Assembly (NCBI RefSeq): GCF_029892065.1
Contig: NZ_CP120373.1
Coordinates: 124,001-188,000, forward strand
Direction: 5' to 3'
DNA length: 64,000 nt
DNA from: Sinorhizobium garamanticum
GTDB lineage: Bacteria > Pseudomonadota > Alphaproteobacteria > Rhizobiales > Rhizobiaceae
Positions within the stretch are counted from its first letter, which is position 1. Each line of letters opens with the position of its first letter. A program made the position numbers and the translations under genes. Positions 7,777 through 16,642 of this stretch are shown in pieces. The notes below the pieces were generated by a model. That model did no database searches, was not told where the DNA came from, and saw only the letters and a list, made by a program, of their open reading frames with translations.

Positions 7777-9332
7777 CGCAGGCCTCCCGCGGGAAAGACC
7801 GAGTTCAGATAGGCCGACGGCTCAGCAAGCCCAGCGGCGGCACTCTGGATCGTCGCCAGCAGAGGCTCCGGATAGAGGCCGATCCCGAGCGTAAGGAAGG
7901 AAAGGGCCGCAAGCGGTGCGAGTACGGCCGACGGCAGCCGCACGGTCTCGACAGCCACATCGGCATCGTCACGCCAGTAGGCAAGCAGGAAAAGCCGGCC
8001 GGTCGCAATCACCGTGCAGAAGCCGGCGAGAAGGAGCACCGCCGCAAGCCACCAGGCGCCGATGTCGAGCGCCGCCTTGACCAGCATAACCTTCGGCCAG
8101 AAGCCGGAAAAGGGCGGCAGCCCGGAGACGGCAAAGCACAACATCAGGGTTAGCGCGGCGAATCCCACGTTCTTGCGGTAGAGACCCGAGACGGTCGCGA
8201 TAGAGGAGTCACCGCCGAGCCGCGCGGCGATTCCGGCGGCGAAATAGAGGCCGGTCATCACCAGCATCGAATGGAGCGCATAGAAGATCGCGCCGCCGAT
8301 ACCGCCGGGACCGCCGACGGCGATCCCCGCCAGCATTGACCCGATCCCTGAAACGACGAGATAGCCAAGGATGCGGCGGAAGTCGGTCTGCGCCAGCGCG
8401 CCGAGTACGCCGATGATCATCGTCAACGCTCCCGCAAGCGCCATGACGAAGCTCAGCTCTTCTCTTTCAACCGGGAAAAGCATGACCATCACACGGATCA
8501 GAGCGTAGATGCCGACCTTGGTGAGCAGACCGGCAAAAAGTGCCGACACGACGACGCGCGGGGTGTGGTAGGAGGCTGGCAACCAGAAATTCACAGGGAA
8601 CGCCGCTGCCTTCATGCCGAAGGCGAGCACATAGAGGGCCGTCAGCGTCATCAACGGCGCGCTGGCCCGCAAGCCTTCTGCCTTGCGGGCGATGTCGGCC
8701 ATGTTCAGCGTCCCGAACACGGCATAAAGATAGCCCGTCGCGACCAGGAACAGCGTCGTTGCCACGAGATTCAGGAAGCCATACTTCACCGTTCCGTCGA
8801 TCTGCTCGGGTTCGGACCCAAGAACCAGCAGACCGAAAGAGGAAATCAGCAGAACTTCGAACCAGACGTAGAGGTTGAAGACGTCCCCGGTCAGGAAGGC
8901 GCCGGAGACGCCCGCCATCAGCAGCATCAGGAACGGATAGAAGCCGTAGCGCCTGCCGCTGTCGTTGATATCGGCGAGCGAGAAGATACCGCCCGCGAGC
9001 GCTACAATTGCCGCGACCAGAGCGAAGAGCGCCCCCGTCAGATCGACCGTGAAGGCGATGCCGAAGGGCGGCAGCCATCGACCCATGACCATGGTCACCG
9101 GCCCCTTGGCTGCCACATGTCCAAGCAGCAGCGCATCGATCAGGACAAGTCCTGCGAGCCCTGCAACCGCGATGATCGGTTGAAGGCCGATCGCGCGGCG
9201 CAACATGACAAGGAGCGCGCCGATTGCGAAGCACCAGGCGACCGGCAGGATCACCAGCCAATCGGCAACGGTCGTCGGGCCGAGAACGAGCGCGGCGGAA
9301 AGATCGACGGAGGATGAGGTCGGGACAGCCAT
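7773..9332 (-). CDS. mnhD: Na+/H+ antiporter subunit D (MnhD/MrpD/PhaD)
   Basis: A 519-residue polytopic protein homologous to respiratory complex I proton-translocating subunits. It has about 14 helices, with the characteristic segment DVFNLYVWFEVLLISSFGLL and the conserved Lys/Glu-bearing TM helices (for example GLLTKVGIYALIRV). The frame stays open upstream to 9773, but that extra stretch overlaps mnhC and is Arg/His-rich noise. The ATG at 9332 gives a start 8 bases after the mnhC stop. D is one of the two large ion-translocating subunits of the Mrp antiporter. Confidence 0.92.
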   Translation of the reverse strand: MAVPTSSSVDLSAALVLGPTTVADWLVILPVAWCFAIGALLVMLRRAIGLQPIIAVAGLAGLVLIDALLLGHVAAKGPVTMVMGRWLPPFGIAFTVDLTGALFALVAAIVALAGGIFSLADINDSGRRYGFYPFLMLLMAGVSGAFLTGDVFNLYVWFEVLLISSFGLLVLGSEPEQIDGTVKYGFLNLVATTLFLVATGYLYAVFGTLNMADIARKAEGLRASAPLMTLTALYVLAFGMKAAAFPVNFWLPASYHTPRVVVSALFAGLLTKVGIYALIRVMVMLFPVEREELSFVMALAGALTMIIGVLGALAQTDFRRILGYLVVSGIGSMLAGIAVGGPGGIGGAIFYALHSMLVMTGLYFAAGIAARLGGDSSIATVSGLYRKNVGFAALTLMLCFAVSGLPPFSGFWPKVMLVKAALDIGAWWLAAVLLLAGFCTVIATGRLFLLAYWRDDADVAVETVRLPSAVLAPLAALSFLTLGIGLYPEPLLATIQSAAAGLAEPSAYLNSVFPAGGLR

Positions 9333-9340
9333 GAGGTCGA

Positions 9341-9718
9341 TCAATATCCAAGCGGCGGCATCGGTTCCTTCACCGGCTCGGCCACACGCATCTCGTCCGT
9401 GTTGTCGGTCGACAAATCCGCATAGGCGCGCCAGGCGAGAACCAGCAGGAAGGCAAAGAAGGAAAAGGAAATGACGATCGCGGTCAGGATCAGCGCCTGC
9501 GGCAACGCATTGGCGGCGGGGCCGTCTAGTGCGCCGGCACCGCCGGCAATGACCGGCGGCACATCGCGCGTGAGCCTCCCCCCGGTGAAGATCAACAGGT
9601 TGACGGCGTTGCCGAGCACCGCCACGCCGAGGAGCACGCGGATGATGAACTTCGACAGCATCAGGTAGACTGCGACAGTGAAGAAAATGCCCACGAGCAA
9701 TGCAAACCAGGCCTCCAT
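9341..9718 (-). CDS. mnhC: Na+/H+ antiporter subunit C (MnhC/MrpC/PhaC)
   Basis: This 125-residue protein has three transmembrane helices and is homologous to complex I subunit NuoK. The motif LLGVAVLGNAVNLLIFTGG and the later ALPQALILTAIVISFS are the NuoK/MrpC signature. The C-terminal 25 residues are acidic and cytosolic. Start and stop codons overlap with mnhB upstream (ATG at 9718 shares bases with its stop). Confidence 0.93.
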   Translation of the reverse strand: MEAWFALLVGIFFTVAVYLMLSKFIIRVLLGVAVLGNAVNLLIFTGGRLTRDVPPVIAGGAGALDGPAANALPQALILTAIVISFSFFAFLLVLAWRAYADLSTDNTDEMRVAEPVKEPMPPLGY

Positions 9719-10137
9719 CAGTCGCCTCCCCGTTCTTCAAGCGAAAGCGCAACCGAGCTGATCGCTCCGACAACCACGAGATAAACGCCGGTATCGAAGA
9801 GCATCACGGTCGAGAGCGGGATCTCGACACCGAAAAGCGACGGATAGATCCACAACCCGGTCATGAAGGGTACCTGTGCAAAGAGCGAAATCAGACCCGC
9901 GACCGTCGCGGCAAAGAGCCCCGCGCCGGCAATCGCCATCGGATGGAAATAGATCGCGCGCCTTACAGTCTCGACGCCGTGGGCGATGCCGTAGATCGCC
10001 AAGGCGGAGACGGCGATCAACCCGCCGATGAACCCGCCGCCCGGTTCGTTATGGCCCCGCAAAAGGACGAAGATCGAGAACAGCGTCATCAGGCTTGTCA
10101 GGAACGGCGCGACCGTACGGAAAATCACCGATTTCAT
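9718..10137 (-). CDS. mnhB: Na+/H+ antiporter subunit B (MnhB/MrpB/PhaB)
   Basis: A 139-residue, four-helix membrane subunit. [21 protein letters not shown] and the conserved [18 protein letters not shown] segment (about residues 27-44) are diagnostic for MrpB. As a separate gene following a long mnhA, it shows that this is a group 1 (seven-gene) Mrp operon. The start overlaps the mnhA stop by 4 bases. Confidence 0.93.
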   Translation of the reverse strand: MKSVIFRTVAPFLTSLMTLFSIFVLLRGHNEPGGGFIGGLIAVSALAIYGIAHGVETVRRAIYFHPMAIAGAGLFAATVAGLISLFAQVPFMTGLWIYPSLFGVEIPLSTVMLFDTGVYLVVVGAISSVALSLEERGGD

Positions 10138-12527
10138 GCGCGTTCCTCCGCATCCTGTCGAACATCGGCGCCGCGCTTGAGCGAGCCCGCCCTCAGCCGC
10201 ACCAACGAGAGGATGGCAAGGCCCGTGATCATCACGACGGCAATTTCACCGAGCGTGTCCGTCCCGCGGAAATCGACGATTATGACGTTGACGACGTTGG
10301 CTCCGTGCGCGACCGACTTCGAATAGAGATTGTAGAAATCCGTCAGCGTCGCGTCGAACGGCGTGCCCGTGACCCTGAGCAGAAACAGGCCGAAACCGAA
10401 CCCGCAAGCGAGCGCGATCATCGAATCGGGAACCTTCTGGCGTAGTGGTCGGCGATCCGTTGGGGAAAGTTGCAGTCGCGTCATGACCAGCGCCAGCACC
10501 ACCACCGACAGCGTCTCGATCATGAACTGCGTAAAGGAGAGATCCGGCGCGCCATAGAGCAAATAGATAACCGCGACCGCAAAGCCCTGGATGCCGAGCG
10601 AGACGATCGCAGTCAGACGATCGGCCGCCAGCACCACGGCCAACAGCCCAGCGACCGCAATGGCCATGATGGCAAGCTCATGCGTCGGAACGTCCGCCGC
10701 GAAGAACGGCGCGCGCGGCAGTTCTCCAAAATGTACCGGAGTTGCAAGAAGGACGACTGCGATCAGCACGAAGACGACGGTCATGTAGACATCGAGCTTG
10801 CCGCTCTGCAGCCGGTAAGTGACGGCCACGGCGAGCCGCAAGAGCCCGCGGATGAACTGGTCGAAACCCCGGTCGGGCCCCCAACCGATATCGCTAAGTA
10901 TAACGGCCATGGCTGCGCGGAGGCGGTCGAGGTTGAGATAGAAGGCGCCACCAACCAGCAAGGTGACAGCAGAAAGGAGCAGCGGTACGCCGATGTGTGG
11001 CTCAAGCGAGATCGTTACCGTTCGTGGCTCGCCGGCAATTGCGGAGGACATCGGCGACGAAATCAGGCGATGGGCAAGGCCGGACATCAGCGCCATCGAC
11101 AGACCCTTCAGTGCCAGGATTGCCGGACCAAGCCAGAGGAGGACCGGCGCTTCGTGGGCAAGCCTCGGTGTCTCTACCTTTGATCCGAGAAACGGTTTCA
11201 AGGCAATGGCGAAAGCGACGGCAAACATCAGGGCGTTGCCGAGAACAGTAAGCCCTGCAAAGACCATGGAGCGTCGGTCGAAGCTGGATAGCGCCTCGTA
11301 GATCTCTTCCTTGGCGAGGAAACCGAAAAAGGGCGGCAGACCGCCCATCGAAAGCGCGGCGGCAAGAGCGATCGCGAAGGTCAGCGGCATGGCCGAGCGC
11401 AGACCGCCGAGCTTTGTCAGATCGCGTGCGCCCGTCTCGTGGTCGATGATGCCCGCAACCATGAACAGTGCGCCCTTGAATAGCGCGTGCGCCACGAGAT
11501 AGAGCGCCGCCGCCTCGATCGCGTGCGGCGAACCGAGGCCTATCAACATGACCAGAAGACCGAGCGACGCCATTGTCGTATAGGCAAGCATCAGCTTGAG
11601 GTCGGTTTGACGCACCGCCAGCACTGCGCCGCTCACGAGCGTCGCCGCCCCGAACAAGGGCAGCAGGATCTGCCATTCCGGCGTGCCCCCGAGCACAGGG
11701 TTGAGCCGCATCAGCAGGTAGACACCCGCCTTCACCATCGTCGCCGAATGCAGATAGGCCGAAACCGGCGTCGGCGCCTCCATGGCATTCGGCAGCCAGA
11801 AATGAAACGGAAACTGCGCAGACTTGGTGAAAGCACCGCCCAGAACGAGAAGAAGTGCCGCGAGATAGAACGGGCTTTCCTTCAACTCAGCGCCCAAGGA
11901 GAGGAGCAAAGAGAATTGGGTAATGCCGCTCACATTCCAGAGGATCAGTAGGCCGGCAAGCAGCAGCAGGCCGCCTCCCCCCGTGACGACCAATGCCTGC
12001 AGCGCCGCACGGCGGGCAGCTTCGCGGCCGTGATCGAAGCCGATCAGCAGGAAGGACGTAATCGATGTCAGTTCCCAGAAGACGAAAAGCATCAGGAAAC
12101 TGTCCGAAAGGACGAGACCCTGCATGGAGCCCATGAACATCAGGATGAAGGAAAGAAATCGGCCCTGATGCGGATGACCTTTGAGATAACCGCCAGAATA
12201 GAGGACGATCAGCGCCCCTATGCCGGAAATCAAAAGAGCGAAAGTCAGCGACAGGCCGTCGATCAGCCAGGAGAAGCTGACGTTGAAGGAGGGGATCCAG
12301 GCATAGCCGCCGGTGACGATTTCACCGTCGGCGATCTCCGGAACGAAGCGGAGGAAATGCACGAAGATCGCGACCGGCGCGAGAGCCAGGAGCCAGGCGG
12401 CGTTGTGCCCCAGAAAACGCGTCAGCACCGGGGCCACAAGTGCCGCGACGAAGGGGAGAGCGAGGGCCAGAAATGTCAGGGCCGCGAAATCCATCGTCTT
12501 GGCAAGCTCCTTCGCCCTTTTGACCAT
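10134..12527 (-). CDS. mnhA: Na+/H+ antiporter subunit A (MnhA/MrpA/PhaA)
   Basis: The largest subunit (797 residues) has an NuoL-like N-terminal half with [17 protein letters not shown] and an [15 protein letters not shown] segment. The C-terminal half is MrpA-specific and contains [19 protein letters not shown] and the membrane region [21 protein letters not shown]. The length matches group 1 MrpA. The complex exchanges Na+ and/or K+ for H+; Sinorhizobium has a separate pha system that is a K+ exporter needed for infection, so the cation of this copy is not settled. An alternative ATG lies 11 codons in (12494), preceded by AAGGAG at a longish spacing. Confidence 0.92.
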   Translation of the reverse strand: MVKRAKELAKTMDFAALTFLALALPFVAALVAPVLTRFLGHNAAWLLALAPVAIFVHFLRFVPEIADGEIVTGGYAWIPSFNVSFSWLIDGLSLTFALLISGIGALIVLYSGGYLKGHPHQGRFLSFILMFMGSMQGLVLSDSFLMLFVFWELTSITSFLLIGFDHGREAARRAALQALVVTGGGGLLLLAGLLILWNVSGITQFSLLLSLGAELKESPFYLAALLLVLGGAFTKSAQFPFHFWLPNAMEAPTPVSAYLHSATMVKAGVYLLMRLNPVLGGTPEWQILLPLFGAATLVSGAVLAVRQTDLKLMLAYTTMASLGLLVMLIGLGSPHAIEAAALYLVAHALFKGALFMVAGIIDHETGARDLTKLGGLRSAMPLTFAIALAAALSMGGLPPFFGFLAKEEIYEALSSFDRRSMVFAGLTVLGNALMFAVAFAIALKPFLGSKVETPRLAHEAPVLLWLGPAILALKGLSMALMSGLAHRLISSPMSSAIAGEPRTVTISLEPHIGVPLLLSAVTLLVGGAFYLNLDRLRAAMAVILSDIGWGPDRGFDQFIRGLLRLAVAVTYRLQSGKLDVYMTVVFVLIAVVLLATPVHFGELPRAPFFAADVPTHELAIMAIAVAGLLAVVLAADRLTAIVSLGIQGFAVAVIYLLYGAPDLSFTQFMIETLSVVVLALVMTRLQLSPTDRRPLRQKVPDSMIALACGFGFGLFLLRVTGTPFDATLTDFYNLYSKSVAHGANVVNVIIVDFRGTDTLGEIAVVMITGLAILSLVRLRAGSLKRGADVRQDAEERA

Positions 12528-12993
12528 CCGATCAAATTGTTACCCGGACATAAAATAAGGCCTGTTCCGCCTCAAGAGTGAATCGGCACGAATCGGAGTT
12601 GCGCGACAGTAATACAATGCAAAGCGCAGGCAAGTCTTGCGAAGCTCGATTCCGACGGCGGCCGCCCGAGCCATTTCGCACCCATCGACGACCAGGCGAT
12701 CAGAGAATATGATCGCGCGCATTTCATCGTGCGGGCTGAAATCCGCTTGCGCGGAGTGGGATGCCATCTCGGCCTCCCACGGCCCTGCGGCGACAGGCTT
12801 GCGTTGTTGCCTCGACGGCAAGGCCACACCTTCGAAGAGGATTGACAGCGCGAGAAGGAAGCAGTGCCATGAGCGCGAGCGCTGCGTATGTGTTGAACGC
12901 GCAGCGCTCCGGCTGTTCCGGGAGAAACAGCAAGGGCTTCGGGGGCCGAACTACGAGGAGCGGCGGATCGAAGCAAGCCAAAAGGATGCCCGC
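12528..12993. other. 466-bp intergenic region between mnhA and an exported-protein gene
   Basis: No gene supported; several short frames on both strands have no family resemblance or ribosome sites. It should contain the divergent promoters of the mnh operon and the rightward exported-protein gene. No strong palindrome is apparent. Confidence 0.4.
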
Positions 12994-13494
12994 ATGCGCC
13001 GCGCTTTCTTCGCCCTCGCCCTCCTTACGGGGCTCGCGTTCCCCGCAGCCGCGGAGGATGACTGGCACCCATATGCCAATCCTCGCTTCGGCTACACGGT
13101 CGAGATCCCGCCGGGTTTCGAGCTGCGCCAGGACGCATCCGACGATGGCGACGGCGCGAGTTTCCATGCGGACGACAACGGAGCGACGCTTGCTGTGTTC
13201 GGAAGCCATCCGCCGGATGGCGATTTCGAAACGGATGTCGCCGACCGCATCAGCCTCGAGACGCAGAATGATTGGAGAATGCTGTTTTCGCGCGTGACGC
13301 CTGCCTGGGCCAGTTTCTCCGGTGCGCGTAACGGCGAAGTGTTCTATGCCCGGGCGATCGCCCTTTGCGACGGCAGTGCGGCCTATTTCCGCCTGCAATA
13401 TCGCAAGAACCCGCTGACGAGTTTCGACGGGATCATATCGCGCATGGCCGCGGCGTTGAGGCCGTCCGACGGCTGCCGGCCCGCGCCGGAATAA
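12994..13494 (+). CDS. exported protein of unknown function
   Basis: A 166-residue protein with a clear Sec signal peptide: MRRAFFALALLTGLAFPAAA, with cleavage expected after the AAA near residue 20. The mature part begins EDDWHPYANPRFGYTVEIPPGF, the pattern of small periplasmic or secreted rhizobial proteins with a PsbP-like or lipoprotein-like beta fold (a GF-YTVEIP strand, later AYFRLQYRK). A single long frame extends upstream to 12637, but the signal peptide fixes the start at 12994. It converges on the hemolysin III gene with only 5 bases between stops. Confidence 0.75.
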   Translation: MRRAFFALALLTGLAFPAAAEDDWHPYANPRFGYTVEIPPGFELRQDASDDGDGASFHADDNGATLAVFGSHPPDGDFETDVADRISLETQNDWRMLFSRVTPAWASFSGARNGEVFYARAIALCDGSAAYFRLQYRKNPLTSFDGIISRMAAALRPSDGCRPAPE

Positions 13495-13499
13495 GAGAG

Positions 13500-14162
13500 T
13501 CAGGAGAGCGTCGTGCCGCTGAAGCAGGTCACGACCGCGGAATAATGTACCGCCGAACCTGCGACGACAAACCCGTGCCAGATCGCGTTCTGGAAGCGCA
13601 GGCGTTCCCAGACATGAAAAATCACTCCCGTCGAGTAGATGACGCCCCCGATCAGGATCAGGATCAGTGTCGTCGCGGTCAGCGTGGATAAAAGCGACCG
13701 GGCGGCGAGCACGCCGCTCCAGCCCATACCGAGATAGAGCAGGAGCGCAAGCCGGTCGAACCGGCCGGGGAAGAGACATTTGATCACTACCCCGAGGGCG
13801 GCGATGGCCCAGATGCCAATCAGCATTCTGGAAAGGAACGGATTGTCCCAGCCGCGCTGGAGAAACGGCGTATAGGTCGCCGCGATCAGCACGAAGATCG
13901 AGGAATGGTCGAACCGACGCAAAAGCCACTTCAAGCGGCAGATCGGGAAGAGATTGTAGAGGAAGGATACCGAAAGGGTGGTGACGAGCCCGACGCCGTA
14001 AATCCAGGCGGCGGCAAGCTGGCCGGACGTGCTCCAAAGCGTCGCGTAGAAAATTAGCGCCGTGACACCGCAAAGCGCTGCCGCTAGACCGATGCCGTGA
14101 ATGATTCCATCCGCAATCAATTCGGATCGGTCATAGTTCCACTTAACACCGTCGATCTCCAC
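13500..14162 (-). CDS. hemolysin III / YqfA-family membrane protein
   Basis: This 220-residue, seven-helix protein belongs to the HlyIII/PAQR-like family. The N-terminal helix has ELIADGIIHGIGL and later helices carry SVSFLYNLFP, RFDHSSIFVLIAATYTPF and FHVWERLRFQNAIWHGFVVAGSAVHYSAV. Conserved Asp, Ser and His residues of the family's metal site (HS after FD; HGF; HY) are present. GTG at 14162 is preferred over the ATG at 14210 because GGGAGG lies six bases before it and homologues begin near there. The cellular role of bacterial HlyIII proteins is poorly defined; membrane lipid or stress functions are suggested. Confidence 0.85.
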   Translation of the reverse strand: MEIDGVKWNYDRSELIADGIIHGIGLAAALCGVTALIFYATLWSTSGQLAAAWIYGVGLVTTLSVSFLYNLFPICRLKWLLRRFDHSSIFVLIAATYTPFLQRGWDNPFLSRMLIGIWAIAALGVVIKCLFPGRFDRLALLLYLGMGWSGVLAARSLLSTLTATTLILILIGGVIYSTGVIFHVWERLRFQNAIWHGFVVAGSAVHYSAVVTCFSGTTLS

Positions 14163-14517
14163 GCGATCCCTCCCCTCGACGCCAGCGCCAAACATCCCTT
14201 GGACGCACAAAAGGGCCCGCTCATGCCCGGCTCCGCACAGCGACCGGAAATCGACACAATTTCCCCATCGGCGGCTGATGTTCGGTCCGGTACAGGCACG
14301 TGTTCTACCCGTTTAACGTGCCACAACACGCGGCCACAGCAAAGAGCCGTCGGACAACGAAAGGATCAATTTTTGCAACCTATTACAACAGTCGGCTAAT
14401 GTCCCGGAAAGCGGACGCGGCATGCCTTACCCGGCTGACTGTCGGAACGACAATCGTCGGCGCTCAAGCGCGTCAGCGGGGTGAGAGCGACGCCGAACGA
14501 AAATGCGTGGGCCCAGC
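14163..14517. other. 355-bp intergenic region upstream of the hemolysin III gene
   Basis: No gene or convincing structure is seen. It lies between two leftward genes, so it must hold the hemolysin III promoter. The sequence from about 14330 to 14400 is relatively AT-rich. Confidence 0.4.
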
Positions 14518-14859
14518 TTATTTTGCGCCTGCTACCTCCGCCGCACAGGTCTGGCAGAGCGGCGCGTGCGGCACCGCGTGCAGTCTTTCCGGCGAAATCG
14601 GGTCACCGCAGCGCACACAGGTGCCGAATGTTCCGGCCTCAATTCGGTCCAGAGCGGCATTAATGGCGCGGATCTCGCCCTGACCTGCGAGGCCGAGGCC
14701 CTCCAATACCTCGTCATTTTCTCGTTCGGTAACGCGATCCGGAACGTCGGCATTCATCGGTTGATCGAGATCCTCCTCGATCTTCACCAGCCGACCATAA
14801 AGCTCGCGTTTGCGGCGGAGAAGCTGTTCGCGAAAGTCATCAAGCGCGTACTTATCCAT
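14518..14859 (-). CDS. DksA/TraR-type zinc-finger protein
   Basis: A 113-residue protein with an N-terminal coiled-coil helix pair (about residues 5-75) and a C-terminal C4 zinc finger: Cys81, Cys84, Cys102 and Cys105, spaced as in DksA/TraR. DksA-like proteins enter the RNA polymerase secondary channel and modulate transcription, often with ppGpp. This one is shorter than canonical DksA (about 150) and resembles the small TraR/YbiI-like group, so it may have a different target. The ATG at 14859 has AAGGAG 8 bases upstream. It is followed upstream, 60 bases away, by the UspA gene on the same strand, which suggests a shared stress operon. Confidence 0.85.
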   Translation of the reverse strand: MDKYALDDFREQLLRRKRELYGRLVKIEEDLDQPMNADVPDRVTERENDEVLEGLGLAGQGEIRAINAALDRIEAGTFGTCVRCGDPISPERLHAVPHAPLCQTCAAEVAGAK

Positions 14860-14919
14860 TTGCAAGGCTCCTTGGTCGCGGCGTGGTTGGAACCACGCCG
14901 CCTTCTTGTTCTTGGTGTT

Positions 14920-15342
14920 TTACCGGTCGACGAGAACGGCGCAGGGGCAATGGCTGACGACGCGGCTGGCGGTCGAACCGATAAAATAATCGATCAAACC
15001 CGGCCGGTGCGACGCAATAATCACGAGGTCCGCATTCTCTTCCTTGGCGAGAGCGTTGATGGTGCCGGCCGCTCCGCCGGTGCGGATTTCGATACGTCCC
15101 TTGATCCCATGCTTGGTCTTCAACCCTTCCAACGTCTTGACGGCATGTTTGCGCGACTCCTCGATCATCTCGAGCGGAAAATCGACGATCATATATCCCT
15201 GCGCATAGGCGTTGAGGTCCTCGACGACGTTGAGCAGGATGATTTCCCCTCCTTCGTCGATAAGCTTCTCGGCGATGCTAAGTACGGACTCGCCATGCTC
15301 CAGCTGATCCATGGCGATCGGGACGATGATCTTTTTGTACAT
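14920..15342 (-). CDS. universal stress protein (UspA family)
   Basis: A 140-residue single Usp domain: MYKKIIVPIAMDQ first strand, central VDFPLEMIEESRKHAVKTL helix, ADLVIIASHRPGLIDYFIGSTASRVVSHCPCAVLVDR C-terminal half. The ATP-binding motif G-2X-G-9X-G(S/T) appears as GSTASRVV in a reduced form preceded by HRPGL. AAGGAG six bases before the ATG supports the start. It probably leads a two-gene unit with the DksA-like gene. The role is general stress survival; ligand unknown. Confidence 0.9.
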   Translation of the reverse strand: MYKKIIVPIAMDQLEHGESVLSIAEKLIDEGGEIILLNVVEDLNAYAQGYMIVDFPLEMIEESRKHAVKTLEGLKTKHGIKGRIEIRTGGAAGTINALAKEENADLVIIASHRPGLIDYFIGSTASRVVSHCPCAVLVDR

Positions 15343-15688
15343 GCTGCACTCCTTCTGTTGCGTTCCCGGGTCGCCATATGGCGAGGCCAGCCCCTAAGCG
15401 CGGATCAAGGAGAAAACCGGTCTTCACTTCTCCCGTTTCCGCGCCAACATGAATTTGCGCGGAGGCGATGTTCCAGCATTGATTGAAATCAAATCGGCCG
15501 CCACCGTCGTATTAGCATCACTTAAAGATCAGGTAGTGCGGTGGTCACGGCTGTCAACGCTCATCGAACACAACATCAAGTAATATAATAGCTTTCCTGA
15601 ACGCGGTCACGGGCTCATATTTATGCAGTTTGAAGAAACTGCGACCGGCAGCCATGGGAGTGCCGGTCCGGCCCCGAAAGGCGACGCA
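15343..15688. other. 346-bp divergent intergenic region (uspA / VOC protein)
   Basis: No gene is supported. The stretch 15460-15600 is AT-rich compared with its flanks (CAACATCAAGTAATATAATAGC) and should contain the promoters of both divergent genes. No strong inverted repeat noticed. Confidence 0.4.
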
Positions 15689-16579
15689 ATGCAAGATACA
15701 ACCCAGTCGCGCCCAGCAAAAAGCATGCCCGCGGACCACGCGGTCGCGATGCCGGCCTATGTCGACCGGTCCCACCTCGTCGTCCAGGATCTGCCTGTGG
15801 TTTCTGCCTGGTACCAGAGAATTCTGGGCCTGACGCCGATCGAGACCGGCGCCAACGGAGAAACCCTCGGCGTCGCGGGCAGACCCCTGTTGACGCTGAC
15901 GACCGAAGGGAACGCGGCAAGAGCACCGCGCAACGCGCCGGGTCTGTTCCACACAGCTTTTCTGGTTCCCAATCGGCGCGAACTCGGACGCTGGCTTGCG
16001 CACGCGGCGCACAACAACATTCGCCTGCAGGGCGCATCCGACCACCTGGTCAGCGAGGCGATCTATCTCGCCGATCCGGAGGGTAACGGCATCGAGGTCT
16101 ATCGCGACCGCCCGCGCGGCGAGTGGACCTACCAGCCCGATGGTACCGTGGCGATGAGCACACTGCCGCTCGACCTGCAGGCCCTCTACGACGAAGCACC
16201 GAACGACCACTGGGACGGCCTCGCCGAGGGCACGACGATCGGCCATATCCATCTGCAGGTCTCCGACATCCCCCAAGCGGACGCGTTTTTCCGTGACGTG
16301 CTCGGGCTGGATCTGATGGCGCGCTACCCCGGGGCGAGCTTCTTCGCCTCAGGCAAGTATCATCACCATGTCGCTGCCAACATCTGGAACTCCCGAGGCG
16401 CGTCCAAACGGCAGAGCAACATGACCGGTCTTGCGGATTATACGATCCGCTTCAGCGACGCTGCGAAGCTCGCAACGGCGCTGGGCAAACTCGACGAACT
16501 GGAAATGCCGATAGTCAAGGAAGGCAGCGTCCACAGCCTGGTCGATCCATGGGGCATCGGCCTTAAGCTAGCCTCATAA
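15689..16579 (+). CDS. two-domain VOC protein, CatE-like extradiol dioxygenase family
   Basis: This 296-residue protein has two vicinal-oxygen-chelate domains. The N-terminal one (about 22-145) opens YVDRSHLVVQDLPVVSAWY and ends with the ADPEGNGIEVYRDRP strand. The C-terminal one (about 170-292) opens with TTIGHIHLQVSDIPQADAFF. His in RSHL/GHIH and Glu in GIEVY are the expected metal ligands. The layout matches COG2514 (catechol-2,3-dioxygenase-like), but no aromatic pathway genes are nearby, so the substrate is unknown. The ATG at 15689 has GAAAGG seven bases upstream; an earlier ATG at 15623 is possible. Confidence 0.8.
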   Translation: MQDTTQSRPAKSMPADHAVAMPAYVDRSHLVVQDLPVVSAWYQRILGLTPIETGANGETLGVAGRPLLTLTTEGNAARAPRNAPGLFHTAFLVPNRRELGRWLAHAAHNNIRLQGASDHLVSEAIYLADPEGNGIEVYRDRPRGEWTYQPDGTVAMSTLPLDLQALYDEAPNDHWDGLAEGTTIGHIHLQVSDIPQADAFFRDVLGLDLMARYPGASFFASGKYHHHVAANIWNSRGASKRQSNMTGLADYTIRFSDAAKLATALGKLDELEMPIVKEGSVHSLVDPWGIGLKLAS

Positions 16580-16642
16580 AGGGGGCGGCGAACAATCCTC
16601 GCCTGCTTTCTGCTTGATCGCTGCGATGGCGCTCTCTATCTC

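Noticed and set aside
8467..9351. Second minus-strand frame inside mnhD
   Set aside because: Out of frame with mnhD and rich in Arg; mnhD in its own frame matches antiporter subunit D throughout.
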